From Microbacterium galbinum (GTDB lineage: Bacteria; Actinomycetota; Actinomycetes; Actinomycetales; Microbacteriaceae): a stretch of 64,000 nt of DNA. Within the stretch, counting starts at the first letter, position 1. Each line of letters opens with the position of its first letter. Positions 24,342 through 33,510 of this stretch are shown here, piece by piece. Below the pieces are notes generated by a model. It saw only the letters and a program-made list of their open reading frames with translations. It had not been told where the DNA came from and did not search any database. The DNA is taken from assembly GCF_023091225.1 (NCBI RefSeq), contig NZ_JAHWXM010000001.1, positions 2,170,001 to 2,234,000 of the forward strand, in the 5' to 3' direction. The position numbers were made by a program, and so were the translations under genes.

Positions 24342-26726
24342 TCACGGCCCGCATTCGGCGGGGTCCGCAGAGCGCGGCCGCTGCCCCGCGCGGAGGAGGA
24401 TCCGATGCGCAGCATGGCGGCCGATCGCGTCCTCGCTGTACACGAGAGGGAACGTGCGCCCTCCCACCCAGTCCGCGAAGAGATCGTCGTAGTGCGGTGA
24501 TCGGGGGTCCCCCGATTGTCCGGGGCTGTTCATCGCGACGCTCGCATCCCAGTCGCCGACATCGATCACCATGCGGAAGGTCGAGCCGGTGGTCTGACGG
24601 AAGTCGGCGTCGTACGCGGCCAGCCCCACGGTGTCGCCGCTGCCGCCGCGCGGCAGCGGACCGACGACGCCGCGTGCTCGCCCCGCGAGGAGCGGATGCC
24701 GGAGCTCGGCGCGGAGCAGTCGGCCCCAACACCAGGCAGCGCCGCCCACCTCGGGGCCGAGGAGAGAGGTGATCTCCGTGATCGCAGCGGCGAGCGTCTC
24801 GTTCACGACCGCTGCGATGCGCTCCGGCGAAGAGGTTCGCGTCGCCCACGTCACGAGTTCGATGTCTCCGCGCAGGTCGCCGCCGGCGGACTCATCTCTG
24901 GTCGCCGCGGCCACGGCCGCGTCCATCGAGGATCCGGGGATGCCGGTGGAGGCGAAGTACTCCGTCGCGAGACGCCCTCGGAGGTGACGCCGGGCCCAGA
25001 TCTCGAAGACGAGGGCGCCGCGCGAATCGGCCGAGGTCCGCCCGTTCCAGCGGCAGAGCGCGTTCCATTCCCCCGTCATATCCGTTTCCGAAGGGATCGC
25101 CTCTTCCAGTAGCTCGACGATCGCCAGCGCATGCTCGGAGAGATCGTCCTGCTGCATCGCCGCACTCGATTCGATCGAGACGGCGTCGTCGAGCGCCAAC
25201 CACGCTTTGATGCGGTCGGCGCGCGCCGAGGAGTACCAGTCGTGGGTGATCGTGAGGGTGTCGTCGAAGCCCTCCGGTATGTTCGCCTCGTTGGCCGACG
25301 CAAACCACCCGCGGGGCGAGGCACGTTCCGACGGCAGTTCACCCGTCGTCGCGAAGCCTTCCCACTCGTACGCGCCGTCACCCGGCACAGGCAGACTGCC
25401 GTCCCACCCGCGGCGACGCGGGATCCTCCCCGAGGCCTGCCACCCCCAGTCCCCTTCGACCGTCGCATAGATCTGGTTGACCGCGGGGGCACCCCAATTC
25501 GCGAGCGCCGCAAGAAAACTCTCAGCGTCGACGGCATCCCCGTAGCCGACGCTGGCGAGGTAGGGCACCATCCCCGGTTCGAGCCAGGCCGCGCGCAGCG
25601 CCACGGCGAACCCACGTTCGTCGTCGACATGGATGATCGGTCCATGCACGGTGCGCAGCAGCCTGGCCTCTACGGCCTCGCCATCGCGCACCTCGATCGT
25701 GTCGACGATCTCATCGAAGTCGACCCATCCCTCGGGGCCTCGGTACTGACCCGGCCGCGCGGGGTCGAGATCGTAGACGTACAGGTCTTCGACATCGGCC
25801 GGCCAGATCGTCAAGCCGAAGGCGACGGAGTCATTGTGACCGATCGCGATCCCCGGGAGTCCCGGCTCGCCGGCCCCGATCACATCGAGGCCTGGTGCGC
25901 GCAGATGCGCAAGGTAGCGGAGCGACGGAAGGGTGACGGCTCGGTGTGGGTCGTTCGCGAGAACGGGGCGCCCCGTCGTGGTCCGGCTGCCGTCGACCAC
26001 CCAGTTGTTGCTGCCCCCTTCATGCTGGGGCGTCACGGCGCTCTCCGAGAAGGAGACGGGTGCGAAGGCGCGATCGTACGTCTGCATGACATCGTCGAGG
26101 AGCGCTAGGTCCAGGCCGTCCGGCACCGACACCGGAGTGTCGGGTTCACGCGTCTGCCGGACGCGCTCGACGTCCGGCCCGCCGGAGCGCAGCGCCCGCG
26201 CCCGCGCGACCTCGTGCGTCGCGTTGTAGAACAGTCCGTGCGTGCGGAACCGGACGATGTCGTCGTCGCCCCAGAGCTCCGGGGCGTAGCCCTGCTGCAC
26301 GAACTCCGGAGGGAGACGACCGGGTGCCGCGCTCGCCCACCGGACGTATGCGTTGATGCCGGCGACGAATGAGCGCACCGCCTCCCGTGTGCCTGCGGCG
26401 TACGACTCCCATTCCGCCTCGATGTCGCCGCGGTACAGGAAGAGCCGGTTCGCGTGGTCCTGCGCCAGGTGCTCCGGCCCGAAAGCTGCCGATAACCGTC
26501 CGAGCCCCCGGCGACGCCACAGATCGATCTGGAAGAGACGATCGCGCGCGGCATTGAAGCCCTGCGCGACGAAGGCATCCGCGCGCGAACCCGCGGTGAT
26601 GTGCGGGACTCCCCACAGGTCGATGACGATCTCGACGTCGGAGTCGAGGCCCTCGACCACGAAGACGTCGAAGGGGATGCCATCCTCCGGGGGCGCCGTC
26701 GGCCCTGGTTCGTTCTCGGAGCTCAC
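24342..26726 (-). CDS. Penicillin acylase family Ntn-hydrolase, no signal peptide (794 aa)
   Basis: N-terminal-nucleophile hydrolase that cleaves an amide bond between an acyl group and an amine. The nucleophile is Ser239 in GGSNNWVV; autocleavage between Gly238 and Ser239 would give an alpha part of ~238 and a beta part of ~556 residues. Other family landmarks: WGVPHI near the N-terminus, RDRLFQIDLWRRRGLGR, and GHNDSVAFGLT. Most relatives carry a signal peptide; here the N-terminus is polar and acidic (MSSENEPGPT), so processing should occur in the cytoplasm. That fits a substrate brought in by the adjacent ABC importer. The ATG overlaps the permease stop (ATGA). Confidence 0.9.
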   Translation of the reverse strand: MSSENEPGPTAPPEDGIPFDVFVVEGLDSDVEIVIDLWGVPHITAGSRADAFVAQGFNAARDRLFQIDLWRRRGLGRLSAAFGPEHLAQDHANRLFLYRGDIEAEWESYAAGTREAVRSFVAGINAYVRWASAAPGRLPPEFVQQGYAPELWGDDDIVRFRTHGLFYNATHEVARARALRSGGPDVERVRQTREPDTPVSVPDGLDLALLDDVMQTYDRAFAPVSFSESAVTPQHEGGSNNWVVDGSRTTTGRPVLANDPHRAVTLPSLRYLAHLRAPGLDVIGAGEPGLPGIAIGHNDSVAFGLTIWPADVEDLYVYDLDPARPGQYRGPEGWVDFDEIVDTIEVRDGEAVEARLLRTVHGPIIHVDDERGFAVALRAAWLEPGMVPYLASVGYGDAVDAESFLAALANWGAPAVNQIYATVEGDWGWQASGRIPRRRGWDGSLPVPGDGAYEWEGFATTGELPSERASPRGWFASANEANIPEGFDDTLTITHDWYSSARADRIKAWLALDDAVSIESSAAMQQDDLSEHALAIVELLEEAIPSETDMTGEWNALCRWNGRTSADSRGALVFEIWARRHLRGRLATEYFASTGIPGSSMDAAVAAATRDESAGGDLRGDIELVTWATRTSSPERIAAVVNETLAAAITEITSLLGPEVGGAAWCWGRLLRAELRHPLLAGRARGVVGPLPRGGSGDTVGLAAYDADFRQTTGSTFRMVIDVGDWDASVAMNSPGQSGDPRSPHYDDLFADWVGGRTFPLVYSEDAIGRHAAHRILLRAGQRPRSADPAECGP

Positions 26727-27757
26727 GATCCCACAGGCTCCGCGGGTGTGCGCTCAGTCGTGGCGCTCGTGCGTCGAACGAGACGTTGCGCATCCCGAGC
26801 CATGAGCTTGCCCCGCAGAATCTGCGTTCCGGCGTTGATCGCGATCGCTGCGACGAGTGCCGCACCGCTGGCGACGTTCTGCCAGAACGTCGACACCCCG
26901 AGCAGCGTCAGGCTGTTCGACAGCAGCCCCATGAACAGGACGCCAATGAGGACGCCGAACATGTTCCCGCCACCGCCGGTGAGGATGATGCCGCCGAGAA
27001 GCACGGCGGTGAGCACCGAGAGCTCGAACCCAACGCCGAGCTGACCGGCGGGAGCGCTGTTCAGACGCGACACGGTGAGCGCACCGGCGAGGCCGGCCGC
27101 CGCTCCCGAGAACATGTAGAGGAAGAACGGGATGCGCCGCACCGCGACGCCCGAGAGGTATGCGGCCTCCCGATTCACCCCGATCGCGTAGATGTGGCGA
27201 CCGGCAGGAGTCACCGTGAGGAACAGACCCGCCACGAGCAGAAGGACGAAGGCGATCAGTGCCGAGACCGGGATACCGACGACCGATCCCACGCCGAAGA
27301 CCGAGAAGCTCGCGTCGAAACCTGAGATCGGCAGCGGGGCGACGAGCTGCGCCACGCCACGCACGGCCGCCAACATGCCGAGAGTGGTGATGAACGACGA
27401 CAGTCCGACCATCGTGATGAGAATGGCATTCACCACGCCTACCAGCATCCCCCCGAGAACTGCGGCGGCAAGAGCGAGCGGCGCCGAGCCGGTCGAATGC
27501 ATCGTCAATCCCGCGAGCACACCGCCGAGCGCCAGCGTGGATCCCACCGAGAGGTCGATGTATCCCGCGATGACGAGCATCGCGATGGGGATCGCGACGA
27601 TCGCGATGATCGCCGCATCCTGCAGCACGCCCCGCATGTTGCCGGTGGTGAGCTGCGAACCGGTGGTGATCTGCACGACGGTGACCATGATCACGAGGAG
27701 GACGACGAGCGGGTTGCTGACGACGCCATGGAGCAGGCGCGAGCCGAGTGAGCTCAT
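26723..27757 (-). CDS. RbsC-type ABC importer permease (344 aa)
   Basis: Hydrophobic protein with about ten membrane segments typical of BPD_transp_2 permeases of the ribose/sugar class (YIDLSVGSTLALGGVLAG is the family signature, followed by GLSSFITTLGMLA). It overlaps both neighbours by four bases (ATPase upstream, Ntn-hydrolase downstream), so it is tightly coupled. It forms an importer with the ATPase and lipoprotein genes next to it. The family covers sugars, AI-2, purine nucleosides and other small molecules, so sugar specificity should not be assumed. Confidence 0.92.
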   Translation of the reverse strand: MSSLGSRLLHGVVSNPLVVLLVIMVTVVQITTGSQLTTGNMRGVLQDAAIIAIVAIPIAMLVIAGYIDLSVGSTLALGGVLAGLTMHSTGSAPLALAAAVLGGMLVGVVNAILITMVGLSSFITTLGMLAAVRGVAQLVAPLPISGFDASFSVFGVGSVVGIPVSALIAFVLLLVAGLFLTVTPAGRHIYAIGVNREAAYLSGVAVRRIPFFLYMFSGAAAGLAGALTVSRLNSAPAGQLGVGFELSVLTAVLLGGIILTGGGGNMFGVLIGVLFMGLLSNSLTLLGVSTFWQNVASGAALVAAIAINAGTQILRGKLMARDAQRLVRRTSATTERTPAEPVGS

Positions 27758-29289
27758 GCGGGGACCTTTCGGGTTGCCTCGGTATCGCGAGGCGGATGGG
27801 AGTCGGTGTGGATCAGGGTGAGGAGGTACTCGTCCGAGATTTCGGGGATCTCATCGATGGTGATGTCGTCGACCACCGCCCCCGCGTGCATGACGACGCA
27901 TCGGTGAGCCAGTTGCAGGACTTCCTCCGGTTCGTTGCTCGCGAAGACGACGGCAACATTCCGTTCAGTGGCGAGGCGCCGGATCACTTCGTAGATCTCC
28001 GCGCGCGCCCCAACGTCTACGCCCTGCGTCGGGTCGTCGAGCAGCAGCACCCGCACGCGCGAAGCGGTGTTCACCCAACGGGCGATCAGCACCTTCTGCT
28101 GATTCCCGCCCGAGTAGCGCTCGACCGGGAGGTCGGGCGCATTCGGCCGCACCGACATCGCGCCGAACGAGTCATGGACGAGCTGGTTCTCGCGTCCGAT
28201 GTTCCGCACCAGGGCACCGCCGATGTCTCCCATCACCCGGGTGAGGATGTTCTCGCCGGCGCCGAGGATGCCGAAGAGACCCTGACGTTTGCGATCACTC
28301 GGGACGAAGGCGATGCCGGCCTGCAGGGCACGGTCCGGGTTGCGCGGGTCGACCGGCTCGCCACCCACGCGCACGGTACCCGAATGGGCACGACGCCCGA
28401 ACAACCCCTCGAGCAGGCGGCTGCGACCGGATCCGATCAACCCGTAGAGCGCGACGATCTCTCCCTCGCGGAGGGTGAGATCGACCGGCGCGCTCGAACC
28501 CACCCGGAAGTCACCGAGTTCGATCGCCGTCGACGCACCGGGCCTCAGGGGCGCCGGCGCGACTCGCGCGGTCGCGGTGCCACCCGAGATCGCCGTGACG
28601 AGATCGTCCTTGACGAACCCCGTGTCGTCGGATGCCCAGACGACCTTTCCCCCACTGAGCACGGTCGCTCGATCCGCGACCTGCATCACCTCGTTGAGAA
28701 GATGCGTGACGTAAAGGATCGCAATCCCCTGCGCCTTCAGCGAGAGCACCACTTCCGCCAGGCGGCGAGCCTCCACCGGCGAGAGCGCCGCGCTCGGTTC
28801 ATCGAGGATGAGCAGGTGGGCATTGCGCCGCAACGCCTTCGCGATCTCGACCATTTGACGCTGGCCCATCGAGAGCTCGCCGACGATCGCACGCGGGTCG
28901 ATGTCGGCACCCACCCGTGCAAGCGCCTCCCGTGCCGACGCGACCTGATCCGCTCCGCGGATGAGCCCCCTGCGAACGAGTTCCTGGCCGAGGAAGAGGT
29001 TCTCCGTCACCGTCAGGGTGTCGATCAGCGAGAGGTGCTGATAGATGACGGCGATGCCGGCTCCGATCGACGTACGTGGATCGAGAGCGGAGTGCTCGAC
29101 TCCATCCACATCGATGACCCCCTGGGTGGGCGCGGTGCGCCCACCCAGGCATCCGATGATCGTCGACTTACCGGCTCCGTTGTGCCCGAGGAGGGCGTGG
29201 ACTTCGCCGGAGGCGATCTCGAGGTCAACTCCGTCCAAGGCGAGCGTCGCGCCGTACCGCTTCGTGAGTCCGCTGACCCGGACGGTCAT
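27754..29289 (-). CDS. RbsA-type ABC importer ATPase with two ABC domains (511 aa)
   Basis: Energises the importer. Domain 1: Walker A GHNGAGKST, signature LSMGQRQM, Walker B LLILDEPSAAL. Domain 2 has a degenerate Walker A (GLIGSGRSR, Lys replaced by Arg), signature YSGGNQQK and Walker B RVLLLDDPTQGVD. The degenerate second site is normal for RbsA-type proteins. It starts two bases after the binding-protein stop and overlaps the permease start by four bases. Confidence 0.93.
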   Translation of the reverse strand: MTVRVSGLTKRYGATLALDGVDLEIASGEVHALLGHNGAGKSTIIGCLGGRTAPTQGVIDVDGVEHSALDPRTSIGAGIAVIYQHLSLIDTLTVTENLFLGQELVRRGLIRGADQVASAREALARVGADIDPRAIVGELSMGQRQMVEIAKALRRNAHLLILDEPSAALSPVEARRLAEVVLSLKAQGIAILYVTHLLNEVMQVADRATVLSGGKVVWASDDTGFVKDDLVTAISGGTATARVAPAPLRPGASTAIELGDFRVGSSAPVDLTLREGEIVALYGLIGSGRSRLLEGLFGRRAHSGTVRVGGEPVDPRNPDRALQAGIAFVPSDRKRQGLFGILGAGENILTRVMGDIGGALVRNIGRENQLVHDSFGAMSVRPNAPDLPVERYSGGNQQKVLIARWVNTASRVRVLLLDDPTQGVDVGARAEIYEVIRRLATERNVAVVFASNEPEEVLQLAHRCVVMHAGAVVDDITIDEIPEISDEYLLTLIHTDSHPPRDTEATRKVPA

Positions 29290-29291
29290 CG

Positions 29292-30284
29292 TCAGCCGCC
29301 CAGCTCGATGATGTAGTCGTCGAGGTCCGGGCTCTCGGCGGTCACGAAGTAGACCGGCACGTCGAACCGCTCCGTCTCCTCTCCCTTCCCGAGCTTGACC
29401 GGGAAGTCGACGATCGCCTGGGCGAGCTCGCTCGACTTCACCGTGACGACGCCGCGGACGAAGTTGCCCGCCTTCATCTCCTGGTACAGCGTGAGGTTGC
29501 CGTCGAGCCCGCCGAGGTAGGTGTTGGCGTCGTTCGCCGCTCGGCCCGAGGCGATGAGAGCCTGATATGCGCCGGCTGCGGCGTCACCCGAGGTCGCGAC
29601 GACGACGTCGACATCCGGATGCTGCGCGAGCACGGCCGATGTCACGCTCAGTCCCTCGTCGGGCGTGATCGCCTGCTGCTCGATGATCTCGGCATCCGGC
29701 GCCGCGGCCTCGAGCCCGTCGAGGATGCCGGTGGTGCGCTCCTGTCCGAGTTGAATCGACCTGTCTCCGAGTACGAGCACCTTGGCGGCACCGTCGAGGT
29801 TCTCGGTGATCCACTCGCCGGCATCCTCGCCGAGCATCTCGCCCGAGTCGTGGAAGCTGAACTGCAACGACGACGACTGCTCGTCCAGGTCACCGCCGTA
29901 CGTCACCCACAGTTTTCCCTCATCCATGTACTGCTTCGCAACCGTCTGCACGGCCGCGTTGTCCATGGGGAACGAGACGACGGCATCGATGTCGGATCCG
30001 AGGTGGGTGGTGAGCTGGCTCACTTGGGTCGCGAGGTCCATGTTGTCGTTCGTGAAGACGACCTCGACCCCTTGCGTCTCGGCGTACTCGGCGACGGCCT
30101 GCGTCAGCGATGCGTACACGGGGAGTGCGGTGAACGGATAGTCGAAGAGGATCTTGTTGACCTCGCCGGACGATACCGGGCCGCTGGAATCGCTCGCCGG
30201 AGCGTCGTCCATGGTGCAACCCGCGAGCAGGAGAGCGCTCGACGCGACGAGAGCAGCCAGGGCTGTGGCACGTGATTTGTTCAT
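29292..30284 (-). CDS. Substrate-binding lipoprotein of the RbsABC-type importer (330 aa)
   Basis: Periplasmic-binding-protein fold of the ribose-binding class, anchored as a lipoprotein: lipobox LLLAGC with the Cys at about residue 23, then a Ser/Asp linker. Typical motifs are VVSFPMDNAAVQ in the first lobe and VVVATSGDAAAGAYQAL in the second. GAGG precedes the ATG by five bases. It lies 24 bases after the amidohydrolase gene and directly before the ATPase gene. The ligand is unknown. Confidence 0.92.
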   Translation of the reverse strand: MNKSRATALAALVASSALLLAGCTMDDAPASDSSGPVSSGEVNKILFDYPFTALPVYASLTQAVAEYAETQGVEVVFTNDNMDLATQVSQLTTHLGSDIDAVVSFPMDNAAVQTVAKQYMDEGKLWVTYGGDLDEQSSSLQFSFHDSGEMLGEDAGEWITENLDGAAKVLVLGDRSIQLGQERTTGILDGLEAAAPDAEIIEQQAITPDEGLSVTSAVLAQHPDVDVVVATSGDAAAGAYQALIASGRAANDANTYLGGLDGNLTLYQEMKAGNFVRGVVTVKSSELAQAIVDFPVKLGKGEETERFDVPVYFVTAESPDLDDYIIELGG

Positions 30285-30308
30285 TGGAGCCTCATTCTTG
30301 AAGGGATT

Positions 30309-32003
30309 TCATCGGGTAGAACGGGGTGGAGCGGATGCCCGAGCCGGGTGGTCCGAGCGGTCGTACACTTTCTCGCCGGCGAACCAGGTCTGTCCGGTGA
30401 CGATGTCTGCGAGGGCGGAGGAAGGGATCGACAGCGGGTCTGCGTCGATCATGATGAAGTCGGCGGAGAGTCCCGGCGTCAGACGCCCGGTCACGTCGGC
30501 GAGACCGAGAGCGTCGGCGGACGTCGTCGTGAAGGCGCGAAGAGCCTCTATGACGCTGATACCCTGCTCCGGCCAGAGTGCACCCGGGGTGCGCCCGGTC
30601 GGGTCGCGACGGGTCACGAGTCCCGAGATCGCGTGCCACGGATTCGGAGATTCCGATACCGGCCAGTCCGACCCGGCGACGAGCAGCGCTCCGGCATCGA
30701 GGAGATCGCGGTTCGGGTGGATGCGCGCCGAGAGCTCGTCCGGAAGCACCTCGTGCAGCGCCTGCGGAATGACTCCGGGATACCAGAGGAAGGGCGAGAT
30801 CTCCGCGACGACGCCGAGCGAGGCGAACCGCGCGATGTCGTCCGGGTGGATGAGCTGGCCGTGTGCGATATGGACGATCAAACGACGCCCCTCGGCGCGC
30901 GCAGCCTCGACGACATCGAGGACCAGGCGCACGGATGCATCACCGGTGCAGTGCACCTTCACTCCGAGTCCTCGATCATCGATCAGGCGTACCCAAGCGA
31001 GAAGCTCGTCGAAGGTCATCACGGGTGTGCCGGTGTGCTCGGCCCCGTGCTCGCCGGTCGCGCGGTACGGCTGGAGGAGGGCCGCCGTGTGCGTCGGCGG
31101 AACTCCGTCGAGGAAGATCTTGGTGAAGTCCGGCCGGTGCCGCTGTGTGCGGTAATGCTCGCCGTACGGCAGCAGCTCTTCGCCCACCTGAGTGTTGCCG
31201 AGGATGGTGTCGTTGACGAGCATCGAGGTGACGGCCCAGGAGGTGAGCCGCCCGTCCTCGCTGAGGCGGTGCAGTGCTTGGAGCAGGCCGAGCGAGGTGG
31301 AGGCGTCCTGGAACGCCGTGATGCCGAAGGCATGCATCATCTCAAGGGCTCGCTCGGAACTGCGTGCCAGGCGGTCGATATCGATGCCCTGATCGTTCAC
31401 GACGCGCTGCTCGACGGCTCCCGCCGCGGTCTCGAACAGGAGCCCCGTCGGTTCGCCGCGTTCGTCGCGCACGATGCGTCCGCCCTCGGGATCGTCCGTT
31501 CGGGCGTCGATACCGGCCGCACGCATCGCGGCGGAGTTGACCCATCGGTTGTGGTGCGAGTCGTCGCTGAGCAGCACAGGGTGCGCGGGCGACACGGCGT
31601 CGAGTCTCGTGAGCGCGTCGGATGAGCCCAAGGTACCGACGAGCGTCGACCCCCAGTTGCCACCGAGCACCCACTCACCGGGCGCGAGCTGCTGGGTGGC
31701 GATCCAGCCGGCGACCGCCGCGCAGATCGCGTCGACGGTCGCGTCGGGGGCGAAGGAAACACGGAAGAGATCCTCTTCGCCGGCCAGGTGGTGATGATTG
31801 TGCGCGTCGATCAGCCCCGGAAGGACGGTGGCGCCGTGCAGGTTGATGACGGACGTGGTCTCGTCGATGTACGCGTCGATGTCGCGGTCATCGCCGATCG
31901 CGACGATCAGACCATCGTCGACCGCCATGGCCGATGAGACGGGCCGGTCGGGATCCATCGTGCGGACCGTCCCATTCCGCACCACGAGGTCGGCAGATGC
32001 CAT
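30309..32003 (-). CDS. YtcJ-type amidohydrolase (564 aa)
   Basis: Metal-dependent hydrolase of the amidohydrolase superfamily, YtcJ/Amidohydro_3 class. LPGLIDAHNHHH gives the first metal ligands, LLSDDSHHNRWVNS is the class landmark, and LIVHIAHGQLIHPDD and AGSDWPVS supply further ligands. No signal peptide is seen. ATG 32003 was chosen because GAGGGG lies seven bases upstream. It is the first gene of the leftward operon, directly upstream of the importer genes. It may open a cyclic amide, carbamate or N-formyl bond of the imported compound or an intermediate (inference). A palindrome at 32045-32058 sits 42 bases upstream. Confidence 0.88.
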   Translation of the reverse strand: MASADLVVRNGTVRTMDPDRPVSSAMAVDDGLIVAIGDDRDIDAYIDETTSVINLHGATVLPGLIDAHNHHHLAGEEDLFRVSFAPDATVDAICAAVAGWIATQQLAPGEWVLGGNWGSTLVGTLGSSDALTRLDAVSPAHPVLLSDDSHHNRWVNSAAMRAAGIDARTDDPEGGRIVRDERGEPTGLLFETAAGAVEQRVVNDQGIDIDRLARSSERALEMMHAFGITAFQDASTSLGLLQALHRLSEDGRLTSWAVTSMLVNDTILGNTQVGEELLPYGEHYRTQRHRPDFTKIFLDGVPPTHTAALLQPYRATGEHGAEHTGTPVMTFDELLAWVRLIDDRGLGVKVHCTGDASVRLVLDVVEAARAEGRRLIVHIAHGQLIHPDDIARFASLGVVAEISPFLWYPGVIPQALHEVLPDELSARIHPNRDLLDAGALLVAGSDWPVSESPNPWHAISGLVTRRDPTGRTPGALWPEQGISVIEALRAFTTTSADALGLADVTGRLTPGLSADFIMIDADPLSIPSSALADIVTGQTWFAGEKVYDRSDHPARASAPPRSTR

Positions 32004-32044
32004 GTCATCACCCCTCTTCGTTGAAATCGTGTGACTCACTATAT

Positions 32045-32058
32045 TGAGCATGTGCTCA
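32045..32058. promoter_or_regulatory. Palindromic operator candidate between divergent catabolic operons
   Basis: TGAGCATGTGCTCA: 6-bp arms around TG, in the 159-bp gap between the amidohydrolase gene and the first TetR gene. The placement suits a TetR dimer controlling the leftward operon and itself. Confidence 0.6.
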
Positions 32059-32162
32059 GAAAAATGTCCAGTACGTTTCGGAACTGTAACGATGCCTTTA
32101 TCTTCTTGGTTCCGACCGGGCCTCGTCCGGTGCCTTCGGCTCGCATGAGAGAAGCTTGATCC

Positions 32163-32789
32163 GTGCCGAAGATCGTCGACAAGGGTGCCCGTCGCCTCGA
32201 GATCCTCGAGAGCTATCTCGGACTCGTGGCTCGTGAAGGTATGCAGCGTGCGACATCGCGGCGACTCGCCGAGGAGCTCGGCGTCGCGACCGGGGCGCTC
32301 TGGCACTACTTCGCGAACTACGAGGAGATGCTTTCGCGGGCCTTCCGACTCGTGTTCGAGCGCACGAACGAACGCATTGCCGGAGCCACTCACGGACGTC
32401 GCGGTCTCGACGCGCTCGAACGCATGATCGAGCAGATCCACCCCCTGGAGAAGACCTCCCACGATGAGGCACTCGTCGTGGTCAGCTTCTGGGGACGAGT
32501 TGCCACTCATCCGAGCTACTCCGATGACCAGCGCTTCATCGAGCGCCAGTGGCACGCCGCCTACATCACCCACATCGGAGAGGCCATCGCGGACGGCGAG
32601 CTCGATCCCGCAACGCCGTCCACCCCGCTCGCCGATGCGCTCGTCGTACTCGCCGTCGGATACCAGGTCGAGCACGTCCTCACCACACCGCTCGCCTCAC
32701 CCGAAGCGCAGATGCGCGTGGTGCGCGCACTCCTCGCCCCGTGGATGACGAGCAGCGCCTCTCTCGAACGCCTCGAGCGGTTCGAGTAG
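32163..32789 (+). CDS. TetR/AcrR-type regulator 1 (208 aa)
   Basis: The N-terminal helix-turn-helix is clear (ATSRRLAEELGVATGALWHYFANYEEML), followed by a helical ligand-binding domain of normal length. It uses a GTG start with GAGAGAAG upstream. It is divergent from the catabolic operon and followed after nine bases by a second TetR gene with a similar start (MPKIVD versus MPKNVD), so the pair probably arose by duplication. Likely the repressor for the palindrome at 32045-32058 (inference). Confidence 0.9.
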   Translation: MPKIVDKGARRLEILESYLGLVAREGMQRATSRRLAEELGVATGALWHYFANYEEMLSRAFRLVFERTNERIAGATHGRRGLDALERMIEQIHPLEKTSHDEALVVVSFWGRVATHPSYSDDQRFIERQWHAAYITHIGEAIADGELDPATPSTPLADALVVLAVGYQVEHVLTTPLASPEAQMRVVRALLAPWMTSSASLERLERFE

Positions 32790-32798
32790 GAGGCGCGA

Positions 32799-33389
32799 GT
32801 GCCGAAGAACGTCGACCACGACGCGCGACGAGCCGACATCGTCCGCGCCGTCTGGCGACTCATCGCTCGCGATGGGATCGAAGCGGCGAGCATGCGCCGG
32901 ATGGCTGAAGAGCTCGGCTTCGCCAACGGCGCACTCGCCGGCTATTTCCCCCACAAGCGCGCCATCCTCGCGGCGGCGTTCCGCCACGTCTACACCGCCA
33001 CGAACGATCGGTACGAGGTGGACCGACAGCGGGGACTGCGCGGGCTGCCGGCACTGCGCGCTTTTCTCCTCCAGGTGTTCCCACTCGACGAAGAGCGTTT
33101 GCTCGAAGCACGTATCGCCATCCCGTTCATGGAGCACGCGGCACACGATGCTGAGATGCGCGAGCTGTATGTCGAGCTGATGGCAGGGTGGCAACGCGAA
33201 CTACGAGTCCTTCTCCACGAAGCGATCGATGAGGGCGACGCCGCACCTGACCTCGATATCGATGTCGTCGTCGCACACCTCATCGGGGTCTCACAGGGTG
33301 TTCAAGCGTCCCGGGTCCTCAACCCCGATGACACCTCGCCCGCGGTCCTGCGGGGCATGATCGAGCTTCTCCTGCGCTCGGTTCGCTGA
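32799..33389 (+). CDS. TetR/AcrR-type regulator 2 (196 aa)
   Basis: Helix-turn-helix with ASMRRMAEELGFANGALAGYF and a helical ligand domain of normal length. GTG start with AGGAGG. It is co-directional with and nine bases after regulator 1, and the two share the MPKxVDxxARR opening. The second domains diverge, suggesting that each responds to a different ligand (substrate and intermediate, for example). The region 33390-33510, with its inverted repeats, separates it from the two oxidase genes and may be its target. Confidence 0.9.
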   Translation: MPKNVDHDARRADIVRAVWRLIARDGIEAASMRRMAEELGFANGALAGYFPHKRAILAAAFRHVYTATNDRYEVDRQRGLRGLPALRAFLLQVFPLDEERLLEARIAIPFMEHAAHDAEMRELYVELMAGWQRELRVLLHEAIDEGDAAPDLDIDVVVAHLIGVSQGVQASRVLNPDDTSPAVLRGMIELLLRSVR

Positions 33390-33400
33390 CGCGCTCGAAT

Positions 33401-33478
33401 GTAACGGCTGAGTTACGACTGTCGGAGTTCTTCGCGGTGGACATGGACTCTGTGCCAGAGTCTCTACACCCGTAGAGA
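33401..33478. promoter_or_regulatory. Cluster of three inverted repeats upstream of the oxidase genes
   Basis: GTAAC/GTTAC (33401-33416), GACTCT/AGAGTC with a 5-base gap (33446-33462) and TCTCTAC/GTAGAGA with a 4-base gap (33461-33478). The last ends 32 bases before the ATG. Probably a promoter/operator region. Confidence 0.5.
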
Positions 33479-33510
33479 AACGCGCTCCGCGCCTGCCCGA
33501 AGGATCGTCC

